DNA from: Nitrosopumilus sp.
GTDB taxonomy: Archaea; Thermoproteota; Nitrososphaeria; Nitrososphaerales; Nitrosopumilaceae
Direction of reading: 5' to 3'
Assembly: GCF_025699255.1 (NCBI RefSeq)
Contig: NZ_JAILWA010000002.1
Span: 35,985 to 99,984, forward strand
DNA: 64,000 bases
Part shown: positions 1 to 9,241 of the stretch, piece after piece
Layout: every line of letters starts with the position of its first letter
Position numbering within the stretch: position 1 is the first letter of the stretch
Made by a program: the position numbers and the translations under genes
Notes under the pieces: generated by a model
Seen by the model: only the letters and a program-made list of their open reading frames with translations
Databases searched by the model: none
Told to the model about the DNA's origin: nothing

Positions 1-405
1 TGTACTAATGTTCAAAAATTTTTCTGGTTTATTTCTTTCAACTGATTTAATCATATTTACAGTTCCATTGATATTGATATCAATCGTTTCAATAGCATTA
101 AATTCTGATATCTCTATATTTTTTATTGCGGCAGTATGAATTACTATGTCTACATTACTACAAGCCATATCTATTCTTTCACGATTTAACACGCTTCCCA
201 ATAATGCTCTAATACGCTTATCTTTGACTTTTCTTGAAAATTTAAACAAGGCATGTTCGTCAATGTCTAAAATTCTTAATGATTTTATTGGATAATCTAA
301 CATTCTTTCTGCTAATTCTGAACCAATACTGCCTCCCCCACCAGTAATTAAAACAACTTTGTTTTTCAACTCTTTTTTGAGTTGAGTTTTAACCTTTGCT
401 TCCAT
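1..405 (-). CDS. CapD/PseB-like nucleoside-diphosphate-sugar dehydratase, 3' truncated by window edge
   Basis: Reading the minus strand from 405 gives an open frame of 135 codons that runs off the left edge. It begins with a short charged stretch and then a Rossmann motif VLITGGGGSIGSE at about residues 19-31, followed by a typical SDR pattern (LDIDEHAL, VIHTAAIKN, NINGTVNMIKS). This matches the extended short-chain dehydrogenases of the CapD/FlaA1/PseB type, which act on UDP-GlcNAc-like sugars as 4,6-dehydratases or epimerases. The catalytic YxxxK lies outside the window. The ATG at 403-405 is used here; an in-frame TTG at 412-414 is an alternative start. It follows the amidotransferase gene on the same strand and is probably co-transcribed with it. 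Confidence 0.85.
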   Translation of the reverse strand, partial: MEAKVKTQLKKELKNKVVLITGGGGSIGSELAERMLDYPIKSLRILDIDEHALFKFSRKVKDKRIRALLGSVLNRERIDMACSNVDIVIHTAAIKNIEISEFNAIETIDININGTVNMIKSVERNKPEKFLNIST

Positions 406-498
406 TTCTTTCAACCGTTTTATTCAATGATTAATGATTATATCAGTTATTCTATACAATATATTCTCTAAAATTTTAAGTAAAAATATTAAAATTCT

Positions 499-1641
499 TC
501 AGTTTACCTGATTTCTAATTTCTTTTTGAAAAGAATTTACCCAATCATTTCCTTCTTTTTTCCACATATTTCCTCTGAATTTATTTACAACATTCCAAAA
601 TTCATTAATAGAAATATTTATCCAATTACAAAATTTTTCAATATATTTTTCACTACATTTTCCATCATATTTTAAAACTAAATCTATTGCCTCCTTTCTA
701 GAAATTCTATTTTCCCTAAGATCATAACATGTATGATCAAGACACTGACCAAATCCAAGCTTAATTGATTTCAGTAATTGATTTACTTGAATCAAATCTG
801 AATCTAATTGAAAGTATGGAATATACGTACCAATAGAATTTGGATCAAATCCATCTTCTCTTTGTTTAAAACCATATTTTTTTGAAAATTCTGCATTATA
901 TTTTGGAGACCATTCTTTCAAAAAATATTGTAACCAAACACCTTTGATATTTTTCTTTTCCAATTCTTTTTCATCATAATGAAAAAAGAAAAGATCTTTT
1001 TCTTCAACTCCTTCTACATTCAAATATTCTTTCCATCCATATGATAATGTATTTTGTTTATTTGCTTCAAGTGCATTGTAACCTTTAGTTAATCCCCCTT
1101 TACTAACACCTAATGTTAATGCAGGATTTTCTCCTTGAATTAATAGAGGAATCTCAAATTGATTTGCAATAATATATGATGATGCCCATAAAGAATATTC
1201 TGTTACTTTTTGAGGATTCAAATATTTATAAAAATCATATTTAACCAGTTTTTTCATTACTTTAGGATTTGGTCTTAGAGAAATCACATCAAATCCTAAA
1301 TTTTTAATATTTTCAATATTTTCTTTACCAATTTCAGTAATTCCTTCTGGTTCTCCATTAACTAGTAAACAACGAAGGCCTAACCTGTCGCGAGCTGTTA
1401 ATGCTTGAAAGGTACTATCTTTTCCTCCACTTACTCCAATAATACAATCATAGTTGGATTTTGATGATTTTTTTGCCCATTTAGCAATATCATGTAATTC
1501 CTTCTCTCTATTTTGCCAGTTAATTTTGGGTTTTTCATCTAACTCCCATATGCATGCACCACATACTCCGGCTTCGTTAAAATAGATATTTGGTCTTGTG
1601 TCTGGTTGTATACATCGCTTACATATTCTCATATTATCCAC
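499..1641 (-). CDS. N-acetyl sugar amidotransferase (PseA/WbpG family)
   Basis: This 380-residue protein has two N-terminal CxxC pairs (C7/C10 and C27/C30), probably a zinc ribbon, and then a PP-loop ATP-pyrophosphatase motif SGGKDS at 71-76. This layout is that of the PseA/WbpG/LegG-like sugar amidotransferases, which use ATP and ammonia to make an acetamidino group on a nonulosonic acid or related sugar. Known family members work with a HisH-like glutaminase and a HisF-like partner; neither is in this window. The gene lies 29 bases after the NeuB-cytidylyltransferase fusion on the same strand, so both probably serve one sugar. The exact substrate cannot be read from sequence. Confidence 0.85.
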   Translation of the reverse strand: MDNMRICKRCIQPDTRPNIYFNEAGVCGACIWELDEKPKINWQNREKELHDIAKWAKKSSKSNYDCIIGVSGGKDSTFQALTARDRLGLRCLLVNGEPEGITEIGKENIENIKNLGFDVISLRPNPKVMKKLVKYDFYKYLNPQKVTEYSLWASSYIIANQFEIPLLIQGENPALTLGVSKGGLTKGYNALEANKQNTLSYGWKEYLNVEGVEEKDLFFFHYDEKELEKKNIKGVWLQYFLKEWSPKYNAEFSKKYGFKQREDGFDPNSIGTYIPYFQLDSDLIQVNQLLKSIKLGFGQCLDHTCYDLRENRISRKEAIDLVLKYDGKCSEKYIEKFCNWINISINEFWNVVNKFRGNMWKKEGNDWVNSFQKEIRNQVN

Positions 1642-1670
1642 TCTGATTTTTTATTCTCTTAATTTTAAAT

Positions 1671-3401
1671 TCATACGTTATCATATCTACGATATTCCAC
1701 TTTGACATCACTATTTAGATTTGTTAATTCTTGATTCTTTTCTAAGAATGAAATAATATCTTTGATACGAATTAGACGTTTTGCTCCTATTGAATCAAAG
1801 ATTATTCTAGCTAATTGTAGGTCTTCAGGTGTATCAACCGTTAATCTTATTCCTGGCTTTTGCAATTCTTTTGGTGGCATATATGGTAAGATCTTAAACT
1901 TTTTTTGATTTTCATTTATGTATAAAGTACATAACTCACTTCTGTGTTTTTTCAAACCATTCTTGTGTGATATTTCTAATGCCTTTTTATTAATTAATTC
2001 AAATCCACAACCAAGAGGAATTTTTGGAATATAGGTATAATCAAAATTCCCACTAATGTGCTCCTTTATGATATTGTCAATTTTTTCCCAATATAGAAAT
2101 GGATTTTCTGATGTACATCTAAAAACAATATCTGCATTTGTATAATTTGATGCTTTGATTAATCTGCTTAAAACATCTGTTTCATCTCCTATTACAAATT
2201 TTAAATTATTTTCCCTTGCGAACTCTTCAAACACTTGATTTCCATTTTTTTCACTTATTGCGAGTACAATTTCATTAATTAGAGATGATTTTTTAATTTG
2301 TTTTATAATATGTTTTAAAATAGGTTCATTACCTATTTTTTGTAATGGCTTTGCAAATAATCTATCTGAATTAATCCTACATGCAATTACAGCTACAACT
2401 TTAGGAGATTTAATTTCTAAATGTTTGGATGTAATTATTGTTCCTTTTGTAATTTTCTTTGCTGCAATTTTTCCATCTAAATCATAAAAACTTAAAATTT
2501 CTGTAACCTTTGGTGCTCTTTTGATATCAAAATATTGCTCACTAAGAATTTTATATTTTGGAATATCTTTTTTTGCAATTAAAGTTTTTTTATGTAATAA
2601 TCTATACTGTAATTCGTTCCCTAAAATTTCCACAGTTCCATTACCTAATGCCTTATGTGAATTTTTGATTAATTTTACCATTTTTTTAAATTCTATAGGG
2701 TTTAATGCTGAAAAATAATCAATTCCTTTTTCATCTCTATTCAAAGTAATGTGTTTTTCAACAATTGTTGCCCCAAGACTTACTGCTAATAATGGAGCAA
2801 TTAATGCAAATTCTGAATCTCCAGAAACATGATCCATTATGCCAATTTCCATTCTAAATTTATTTTTCAATACAGACAATCGTTTCAAATTTAAATCTTC
2901 AAGTTTAGTTGGATATCCCTGAAATCCATGTAGTAAAGCAATTTCTTTATTTGGAGATGCTAATATTGAAATAATTTTTTCTATTTCAATAATTTTTGAC
3001 CCAGCTGCTGAAATTAAAATATTTTTTTTCTGTTTTGATAAATAATCAATTAGTTTTTTATTTCCTATTTCAGACGAATGAATTTTGAATCCATCAACTT
3101 TAATTTTAACAGCTATTTTTGCACTTTTTAATCCAAATACATCGGCAAATATTTTTAATCCTAGTTTTTTACTAATTTTTGAGATTTTTTGCCACTCTGG
3201 ATTTGAAAATTGGAGCTTTTTGTATAATTTGAAATTTTTATGTTTTGAAGTAGCTAATTCCTCTGCCAAAATAATTTGAAATTTTACTGCATCTGCATTA
3301 GCTTTTTTAGATTCTTTAATGAGTCGAATTGCGTTTTCAATACTACCTTCATGAGAATTCGCAATTTCAGCAATTACAAAACAATTCTTGTTTGAAAACA
3401 A
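1671..3401 (-). CDS. Fusion of NeuB-type nonulosonate synthase, SAF domain and CMP-sugar cytidylyltransferase
   Basis: The 576-residue protein has three parts. Residues 1-265 are a NeuB TIM barrel (IAEIANSHEGS near the start, VEKHITL at 214-220), which condenses PEP with an N-acetyl hexosamine to give a nonulosonic acid. Residues about 270-331 are a SAF (antifreeze-like) domain. Residues 334-560 are a SpsF/NeuA-like cytidylyltransferase (AVIACRINSDRLFAKPL). In most organisms synthase and CMP-activating enzyme are separate genes. The start is TTG, since no upstream ATG fits the NeuB N-terminus. The activating-domain motif has CRINSDRL where classical CMP-sialate synthetases have ARxGSKxx, which suits the SpsF branch. 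The fusion would pass product directly to activation. Confidence 0.88.
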   Translation of the reverse strand: MFSNKNCFVIAEIANSHEGSIENAIRLIKESKKANADAVKFQIILAEELATSKHKNFKLYKKLQFSNPEWQKISKISKKLGLKIFADVFGLKSAKIAVKIKVDGFKIHSSEIGNKKLIDYLSKQKKNILISAAGSKIIEIEKIISILASPNKEIALLHGFQGYPTKLEDLNLKRLSVLKNKFRMEIGIMDHVSGDSEFALIAPLLAVSLGATIVEKHITLNRDEKGIDYFSALNPIEFKKMVKLIKNSHKALGNGTVEILGNELQYRLLHKKTLIAKKDIPKYKILSEQYFDIKRAPKVTEILSFYDLDGKIAAKKITKGTIITSKHLEIKSPKVVAVIACRINSDRLFAKPLQKIGNEPILKHIIKQIKKSSLINEIVLAISEKNGNQVFEEFARENNLKFVIGDETDVLSRLIKASNYTNADIVFRCTSENPFLYWEKIDNIIKEHISGNFDYTYIPKIPLGCGFELINKKALEISHKNGLKKHRSELCTLYINENQKKFKILPYMPPKELQKPGIRLTVDTPEDLQLARIIFDSIGAKRLIRIKDIISFLEKNQELTNLNSDVKVEYRRYDNV

Positions 3402-3486
3402 TATTTTCTAAGTTTAACAGATATTAAAATTACACGAATTTTGTAATTTTAACCAATTAATTATTATTCTATCATTTGTTTGATTA

Positions 3487-5034
3487 ATGAATAAGGTTGA
3501 AAATATTTTGAAAAAACTGTTAATTTGGTCTGGTCAAGATTTTGTACATTATTCTTTAGCTAATCTCCTTCAAGAGGATTCTGATTTTGAATTATTTGGA
3601 TTAATTGATGATGCAGAGATTGGAATAAAAAATTTTTATCAAAATCAAAATTTAGTTAAATTTTCAAAATTATGGAATTATTATGATTTTGTTAAAAATG
3701 ATATAGATGTTGATGAAGATTATTTGAAAAATTTTGAACAAAAATGGGGTATAAATTTATGGGATATTATTTACACTGAACGATTTTTTTATTCTGATTT
3801 CAATCCTTTTCATAATTTTTCTAAGGTAGAAATATTGTCAATAATTCAACATGAATGTAAATTATTTGAACAAATTTTAGAGGAAATCAAACCTGATTAT
3901 TTTCTTACAAATATGGTTACTAGACATCCAAAACTTTTACTTCATTTAATGTGTGAAAAACTTGGTATTCCTTCTTTAATGCTTGAGACAGCAAGATTTG
4001 GAAATAGATTAACTATTTCAAAAACCATTGCAAAAATTGATAATCCTGAACTTTACACGCAAATTAAAAATCCAATTATCAAATCACATGAAGATCTTGA
4101 AAAATATCTTGAAACATACAAACGTGGTACAGGTTCTTTATTTGGAACACAATTTACAATTCCAAAAACTAAAAAATTATTTGCAATGGGAAAATTTCTA
4201 ATAAATTCTATGAATGAACATAACCAAAAAATTTATCTTAATAAAGGAAAAACAAAATTTTCAATAATTAAAAAATCTTCTAAATTTTTTAGAGAAAGAC
4301 GACGAAAAACTAATGAAAATTTCCTTGATACTCACTGTATAAAAAAAATTGATGATTCTGAAGATTTTGTATATTTTCCATTACATTCAGAACCTGAACG
4401 TGAAATTTTAATTCAATCTCGTTTTAATTTTAACCAAATTGTTGTAGCAACAAACATTGCCAAATCATTACCTATGGGCATGATGTTATATGTAAAAGAA
4501 CACCCTGTAATGCGCGATGAAGGTTGGCGAAATATTGAGTATTATGAGCAATTTTTAAAATTACCTAATGTTAAATTGATTCATCCTTTAATTTCCTCTC
4601 ACGATTTAATTAAAAAATGTAAAATAGCTATGACCATATCTGGTGATGTTGGTTTAGAAGCTGCATTATATAAAAAACCAAGCATAGTTTTTTCTGATGT
4701 TGATTATGTTGTCATTCCATCTGTTTTTAGAATAGATCACTTTGAAAATCTTTCTAAAACTATTCATTCAGCATTGAATTGTTCTGTTGATCTTAAAGCT
4801 CTTTATGATTATGTAAGTTATGTACATGAAAATTCATTTGAATTTAAAGAATGGGAATATCTGATCGATTTTCAAAACACATTCCATTATCTTGGGTTTA
4901 ATCAAGAACAATTTATTGAAAATTCAGAAATGAAAAAATTTCTTGAGCGTCATAAATCAAAATTTGAACCTATGTTAAATGAACATTTAAAGAAATTTAA
5001 AAACTATGATGATAAAGATGTTGTATTAAAATGA
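3487..5034 (+). CDS. KpsS/LipB-like capsule polysaccharide biosynthesis protein
   Basis: A 515-residue soluble protein. The C-terminal half has YFPLHSEPERE, VKEHPVM and then a serine/glycine-rich segment (TISGDVGLEAALYKKPS), the pattern of capsule synthesis proteins of the KpsS/KpsC/LipB family, which fold as glycosyltransferases of the GT-B type. The N-terminal half is not recognised. It shares the sequence ATGA with the next gene (4-base overlap), so the two are translationally coupled. It diverges from the NeuB fusion across an 85-base gap that must hold both promoters. Likely role: transfer of a sugar acid onto a surface glycan; substrate unknown. Confidence 0.6.
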   Translation: MNKVENILKKLLIWSGQDFVHYSLANLLQEDSDFELFGLIDDAEIGIKNFYQNQNLVKFSKLWNYYDFVKNDIDVDEDYLKNFEQKWGINLWDIIYTERFFYSDFNPFHNFSKVEILSIIQHECKLFEQILEEIKPDYFLTNMVTRHPKLLLHLMCEKLGIPSLMLETARFGNRLTISKTIAKIDNPELYTQIKNPIIKSHEDLEKYLETYKRGTGSLFGTQFTIPKTKKLFAMGKFLINSMNEHNQKIYLNKGKTKFSIIKKSSKFFRERRRKTNENFLDTHCIKKIDDSEDFVYFPLHSEPEREILIQSRFNFNQIVVATNIAKSLPMGMMLYVKEHPVMRDEGWRNIEYYEQFLKLPNVKLIHPLISSHDLIKKCKIAMTISGDVGLEAALYKKPSIVFSDVDYVVIPSVFRIDHFENLSKTIHSALNCSVDLKALYDYVSYVHENSFEFKEWEYLIDFQNTFHYLGFNQEQFIENSEMKKFLERHKSKFEPMLNEHLKKFKNYDDKDVVLK

Positions 5035-6341
5035 TTTTTGATGAATCTATAAAATTATTAGAAAAATCTAAAACATTAATCCCCGGATTAACTCAAACAT
5101 TTAGTAGATCTGCAACAACTTTTGTAGAAGGTTGTTATCCTGTATATGCTAAATCTGCTAAAGGTTCTCATTTTTTTGATGTAGATAATAATGAATTCAT
5201 AGATTATTTGATGGCATTAGGACCAATTACTTTGGGATACAACTATTCATCTGTTAATCAAGCAGTAATGGAACAACTTCAAGATGGTGTTCTTTTCTCA
5301 CTTCCGCATCCAATTGAAATTCAAGTTTCTGAATTAATATCTGAAATTATTCCCAATGCTGAAATGGTAAAATTTGAAAAATCAGGTTCAAATGCGGTAA
5401 CTGGTGCAGTAAGAGCAGCTAGAGCATTAACAAAACGTGAAAAAATCGCTTATTGTGGAAGTGGTGGAGTTTGGCATGATTGGCAAGCTGCTATGGTTAG
5501 TAGGAATGATGGGGTTCCAAAATTTAATCAGGATTTGATAAAAATTTTTGATTATAATGACGCATCTGGTCTTGAACAAATTTTCCATGAAAACCCTAAT
5601 GAAATTGCAACTGTTGTTTTAGAACCAACTTATTTAGAAAAACCAAAAAATGATTTTTTACAACAAGTTAGAAAATTAACAAATGAAAATAAATCAATTT
5701 TAATTTTGGATGAAATTGTTACTGGATTTAGATTTGATCTTCAAGGCGGACAAAAATATTTTGATATTGAAGGAGATTTTGTTTGTTATGGAAAAGGAAT
5801 TGCAAATGGATTTCCATTATCAATAATTGCAGGTAAATCAGAATTTATGAAAATCTTTGATAAACTTTGGGTTAGTTCCACAAATAATAGTGAAACACTT
5901 TCACTTGCTGCATGTAATGCTACATTAAATGAAATGAAAAATAATAACACATTAGATTATTGTTGGAGTTTAGGGAAAAAACTATTTAATGGTTGGAATA
6001 AAATTGTTGAAAATTATGATTTGGATGCAAAAATGATGGGGTATGATATTCGTATGGCATTGAAATGTTATGATTCACAAAAAAATGAATCTAATTCTTT
6101 GAAAGCATTAATTTTACAAGAAATGATTAAGAAAGGAATTTTTATTTCCCCTGGTCACACATTTATCAGCTATTCGCATTCAGAATTAGATATATCTAAC
6201 ACTCTAAGTTCCCTTGAAGATATCTGTGATATGATTAGTAAAAAAGTAAAAGATGATAATTTCAAAGAATTTGTTGAAGGAAACCTTCCTCAATCCATCT
6301 GGAATGTGGTTATTGAGTCTACTAAAAAGAAGACACTCTAA
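5031..6341 (+). CDS. Class III PLP-dependent aminotransferase (glutamate-1-semialdehyde aminomutase-like)
   Basis: The 436-residue sequence has the class III fold: a substrate-binding GSNAVTGAVRAARALT stretch, the PLP-phenol motif LDEIVTGFR and the Schiff-base lysine in CYGKGIANGFPLS. It resembles glutamate-1-semialdehyde 2,1-aminomutase, but related enzymes aminate keto-sugars or sugar side chains. Its place between a capsule-type protein and sugar-nucleotide genes argues for a role in the surface sugar, not in heme synthesis. Its last 4 bases overlap the end of the convergent CapD-like gene. Confidence 0.85.
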   Translation: MIFDESIKLLEKSKTLIPGLTQTFSRSATTFVEGCYPVYAKSAKGSHFFDVDNNEFIDYLMALGPITLGYNYSSVNQAVMEQLQDGVLFSLPHPIEIQVSELISEIIPNAEMVKFEKSGSNAVTGAVRAARALTKREKIAYCGSGGVWHDWQAAMVSRNDGVPKFNQDLIKIFDYNDASGLEQIFHENPNEIATVVLEPTYLEKPKNDFLQQVRKLTNENKSILILDEIVTGFRFDLQGGQKYFDIEGDFVCYGKGIANGFPLSIIAGKSEFMKIFDKLWVSSTNNSETLSLAACNATLNEMKNNNTLDYCWSLGKKLFNGWNKIVENYDLDAKMMGYDIRMALKCYDSQKNESNSLKALILQEMIKKGIFISPGHTFISYSHSELDISNTLSSLEDICDMISKKVKDDNFKEFVEGNLPQSIWNVVIESTKKKTL

Positions 6342-7333
6342 TTTTCTTGTTTTATTAGGTCTTTTAAGATTTTTTCAAATTTTTTATTCCCAATTTTTTT
6401 GGACTTATCTGAACTAAAATGTTCTAAAGAATAATTTTTCTTGTTCTTAACTTTTGTAATGTTGAACATTTCTTTTGTTTCATAACAAAATGGAAGTTCT
6501 TCTTTTGAGATTAAATATTCAATACTATTTTCTACAAAATTTTGTTTTATTTGAATTTTAGATTTTTTAATCTTTGAATTTTTTTGTAAAAATTTAATCA
6601 TATTTTCTCCCAAATCATAAATTTTCATCATTGGCATTTTTGGGATGTATATTTCTCCATCTTTTCCAATTTTGGCAATTTTTAGAATAAATGATGCTGC
6701 TTCAGGGATTGAAATAAAAAATCTTGATGTTGTTTTATCCGTAATTTCTATGGGCAAACCTTTTCTAATTCTCTCTAAAAATATTTGTGAAACTGATCCT
6801 TTTGATCCAAAAACATTTCCGAGTCTTACAATTGAAAAACTTGTTTTTCCTTTTCCTCTATATGATCCAGCATTGATTGCAAGTCTCTCTGCAAGAAATT
6901 TACTTGCTCCCATTGTTGTTGAGGCATTAACTGCTTTTTCAGTGCTAATGTAAACAAATTTTGAAACATTTTCTAATAACGAGACTTCAAGAATGTTGCT
7001 TGTTCCCATAACATTGACTTTTACTGCATCAAAAGGATTTTCTTCACAAACATCAACTCTTTTCATTGCAGCGCCATGAAATACGATATCAATATCACGA
7101 ATTGCCAACTTTAGTCTGTCCTTGTCTCTAATATCTCCTAAAAGGTAAGTGATGTATCGATTATTACCAAAAATTTTTTTAAGTTCAAATATTGAATTTT
7201 CGTTATTTGAAAGAATTCTGATGTTTGATGGTTTTTCTTTTAAAATTTGTTTAATTAGTTCAATTCCAATTGACCCTGATCCTCCTGTGATTAGAATTTT
7301 TTTCCCTTTCAAATTTGTCTCTTTTTTAATCAA
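6338..7333 (-). CDS. CapD/PseB-like polysaccharide biosynthesis dehydratase
   Basis: This 331-residue extended SDR protein has the Rossmann motif ILITGGSGSIGIE at residues 13-25, GDIRDKDRL, and VFHGAAMKRVDVCEENP, a stretch typical of the CapD/PseB/FlaA1 family, then RLGNVFGSKGSV. The position of the catalytic Tyr is changed: the family YxxxK region reads TTMGASKFLAER, with Met before GASK, as in PseB-type enzymes that use other residues. PseB and relatives convert UDP-GlcNAc to a 4-keto-6-deoxy sugar, the first step to pseudaminic or legionaminic-type acids. It is convergent with the aminotransferase gene and divergent from the SpsF-like gene. It is a paralogue of the truncated gene at the left edge. 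Confidence 0.85.
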   Translation of the reverse strand: MIKKETNLKGKKILITGGSGSIGIELIKQILKEKPSNIRILSNNENSIFELKKIFGNNRYITYLLGDIRDKDRLKLAIRDIDIVFHGAAMKRVDVCEENPFDAVKVNVMGTSNILEVSLLENVSKFVYISTEKAVNASTTMGASKFLAERLAINAGSYRGKGKTSFSIVRLGNVFGSKGSVSQIFLERIRKGLPIEITDKTTSRFFISIPEAASFILKIAKIGKDGEIYIPKMPMMKIYDLGENMIKFLQKNSKIKKSKIQIKQNFVENSIEYLISKEELPFCYETKEMFNITKVKNKKNYSLEHFSSDKSKKIGNKKFEKILKDLIKQEN

Positions 7334-7430
7334 TCTCTACATTTAATCCATTAATAATAAAATAATTTCTACTCATACTATTCGTGAATTTAGCATATTA
7401 AGATATTAAGCAATAACTAGGAATTTTCTT

Positions 7431-8198
7431 ATGAATTTCGATATATTCATTCCTGTACGATTAGATAGTAGTAGATTACCTAAAAAAGCACTTTTACAAA
7501 TATCAAAAATACCAATTCTTAAAATCTTGGTTGATAGATTATCAAATGCAAAAAAAATTAGAAACATTGTGGTGTGTACAACAACTTTACCATCCGATGA
7601 TGAACTAGTGAATTTTTTACAAAAAAATAATATCAAATATTTCAGAGGTTCTGAAAAAGATATCCTACAAAGATATCTTGATGCAGCAACAACATTCAAT
7701 TCTGATTATATTGTTAATGTAGATGGAGATGATATTTACACTGATCCTAAATCTATTGATGACATTGTTGAAGAATATATTAAAAATAAAACTGATTTTA
7801 TTAAAATTTCATCCGTTCCATTGGGATTACAATCTTTTGGATTTCCTATACATATTTTAAAACAAATTTGTAAAAATAAAAATTCTGATGATACTGAAAC
7901 TGGTTGGATCCGTTTTTTTACTGAATCAAATCTTATTTCAAAAGGCGAAGCTATACAAAATTTAGAAAACCAATTCCCAAACAATTTACGTCTATCATTG
8001 GATTATCCAGAAGATTTTGAAATAGCTAAAGAAATTTTTTCTAGTATTTCAAAAAATTTTGATTTAGAGGAACTTTCAATATTTCTAAATAATAATTCCA
8101 ATATCTTAAAAGCAATTAGAAATACTGAAGATAAATGGAAAAATCACTGGAAAACTAATTTATCTGATATTTCTACAAAAACAAATGAAATAAAATGA
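7431..8198 (+). CDS. SpsF-like CMP-sugar cytidylyltransferase
   Basis: The 255-residue protein begins with the nucleotide-binding motif IPVRLDSSRLPKKAL and carries VCTTTLPSDDELV, FRGSEKDILQRYLDAA and VNVDGDDIY, all standard for the CMP-KDO/CMP-acylneuraminate synthetase family in its SpsF branch. It should activate a nonulosonic acid with CTP. It overlaps the following oxidoreductase gene by 4 bases (ATGA), and it heads a run of plus-strand genes that includes NeuB and NeuC. It is therefore the likely activating enzyme of the second acid-sugar pathway. Confidence 0.85.
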   Translation: MNFDIFIPVRLDSSRLPKKALLQISKIPILKILVDRLSNAKKIRNIVVCTTTLPSDDELVNFLQKNNIKYFRGSEKDILQRYLDAATTFNSDYIVNVDGDDIYTDPKSIDDIVEEYIKNKTDFIKISSVPLGLQSFGFPIHILKQICKNKNSDDTETGWIRFFTESNLISKGEAIQNLENQFPNNLRLSLDYPEDFEIAKEIFSSISKNFDLEELSIFLNNNSNILKAIRNTEDKWKNHWKTNLSDISTKTNEIK

Positions 8199-9202
8199 AA
8201 TTTTTAATTGTCGGTCTAGGCTCAATGGGAAATAGAAGAATTAGAAATCTCCTCAAGTTAAATTGTAAAGATATCATTGGATTTGATCCTAAATTAGATA
8301 GAATTACAACTGTATCTAAAAAATTCAACATCCCTACATTTTTGAAAATTGATGATGCTTTAAGAGAGGAACCTCATGTGATGATTATCTCAACTCCTCC
8401 CGATTTACATAAAAAATATGCAGAATTAGCAATCAAAAATAATCTTCATTTTTTCATGGAAGTAAACATGTTTTCTAAAGATACATTATCTATTATTAAA
8501 AAATTAAAAAACAAAAATATCATTGGAGCTCCTTCATGTACAATGCAGTTTCACCCTGTTGTAAAATCACTACAAAAATTAATTAAAAAAAATTCAATTG
8601 GTGATATTTTAGCAATAGAACATCATACAGGTCAATATCTCCCTTCTTGGCATCCATGGGAAAAAATTGATGATTTCTATGTTTCAAAAAAAGAAACTGG
8701 GGGAGCTCGTGAAATGGTTCCAGTAGAATTAGTTTGGCTTATACATTTATTTTCAAATGTCAAATCTGTTATTGGAATTCAAGGAAAAATTTCTAGTCTG
8801 CCTGTAGATATTGATGATTTTTACCATATTTTTCTTGAATTCAAGAATAAAATCTCTTGCCATTTACTAATAGATGTCTTTTCTCAACCCACTTTTAGAG
8901 AAACAAAAATTGTTGGTGAATCTGGTTCCATACTGTGTGATTTTTTTAAAAATACTATATCTATCAATAATGGAAAAGGATGGAAAACTCAAAAATTATT
9001 GATTGGAAAATATGCCAAAGGTTATGCTAAGAAAATTCCTGAGTCAATGTATGAAGAAGAAATTAAAGCTTTCATCAATGCTATAAAGGGATTAAAAAAA
9101 TATCCTCACACTCTTAAAAATGAATTAAATCTTCTCAATATTTTAGATGCAATTGAGAAAAGTAATAAAACTGGTAAAAAAATTGAAACAATTTTTATCT
9201 GA
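8195..9202 (+). CDS. Gfo/Idh/MocA-family sugar oxidoreductase
   Basis: A 335-residue protein with an N-terminal NAD(P)-binding motif (LIVGLGSMGNRR) and the family segment MIISTPPDLHKKYAELAIKN followed by a conserved FMEVNMFSKD in place of the common EKP motif. The C-terminal half has the alpha/beta domain of this family. Such proteins oxidise, reduce or dehydrate sugars and sugar nucleotides. The replacement of the EKP lysine (MEVN) makes the exact chemistry uncertain. It is coupled by a 4-base overlap with the cytidylyltransferase. Confidence 0.82.
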   Translation: MKFLIVGLGSMGNRRIRNLLKLNCKDIIGFDPKLDRITTVSKKFNIPTFLKIDDALREEPHVMIISTPPDLHKKYAELAIKNNLHFFMEVNMFSKDTLSIIKKLKNKNIIGAPSCTMQFHPVVKSLQKLIKKNSIGDILAIEHHTGQYLPSWHPWEKIDDFYVSKKETGGAREMVPVELVWLIHLFSNVKSVIGIQGKISSLPVDIDDFYHIFLEFKNKISCHLLIDVFSQPTFRETKIVGESGSILCDFFKNTISINNGKGWKTQKLLIGKYAKGYAKKIPESMYEEEIKAFINAIKGLKKYPHTLKNELNLLNILDAIEKSNKTGKKIETIFI

Positions 9203-9241
9203 ATCAGAACAACTTAAATTGTCAAAAAAAGTTGTATTCTT

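Noticed and set aside
6645..6953. 102-codon plus-strand frame opposite the CapD-like gene
   Set aside because: It is antisense to a clear gene with strong family motifs; no motif of its own.
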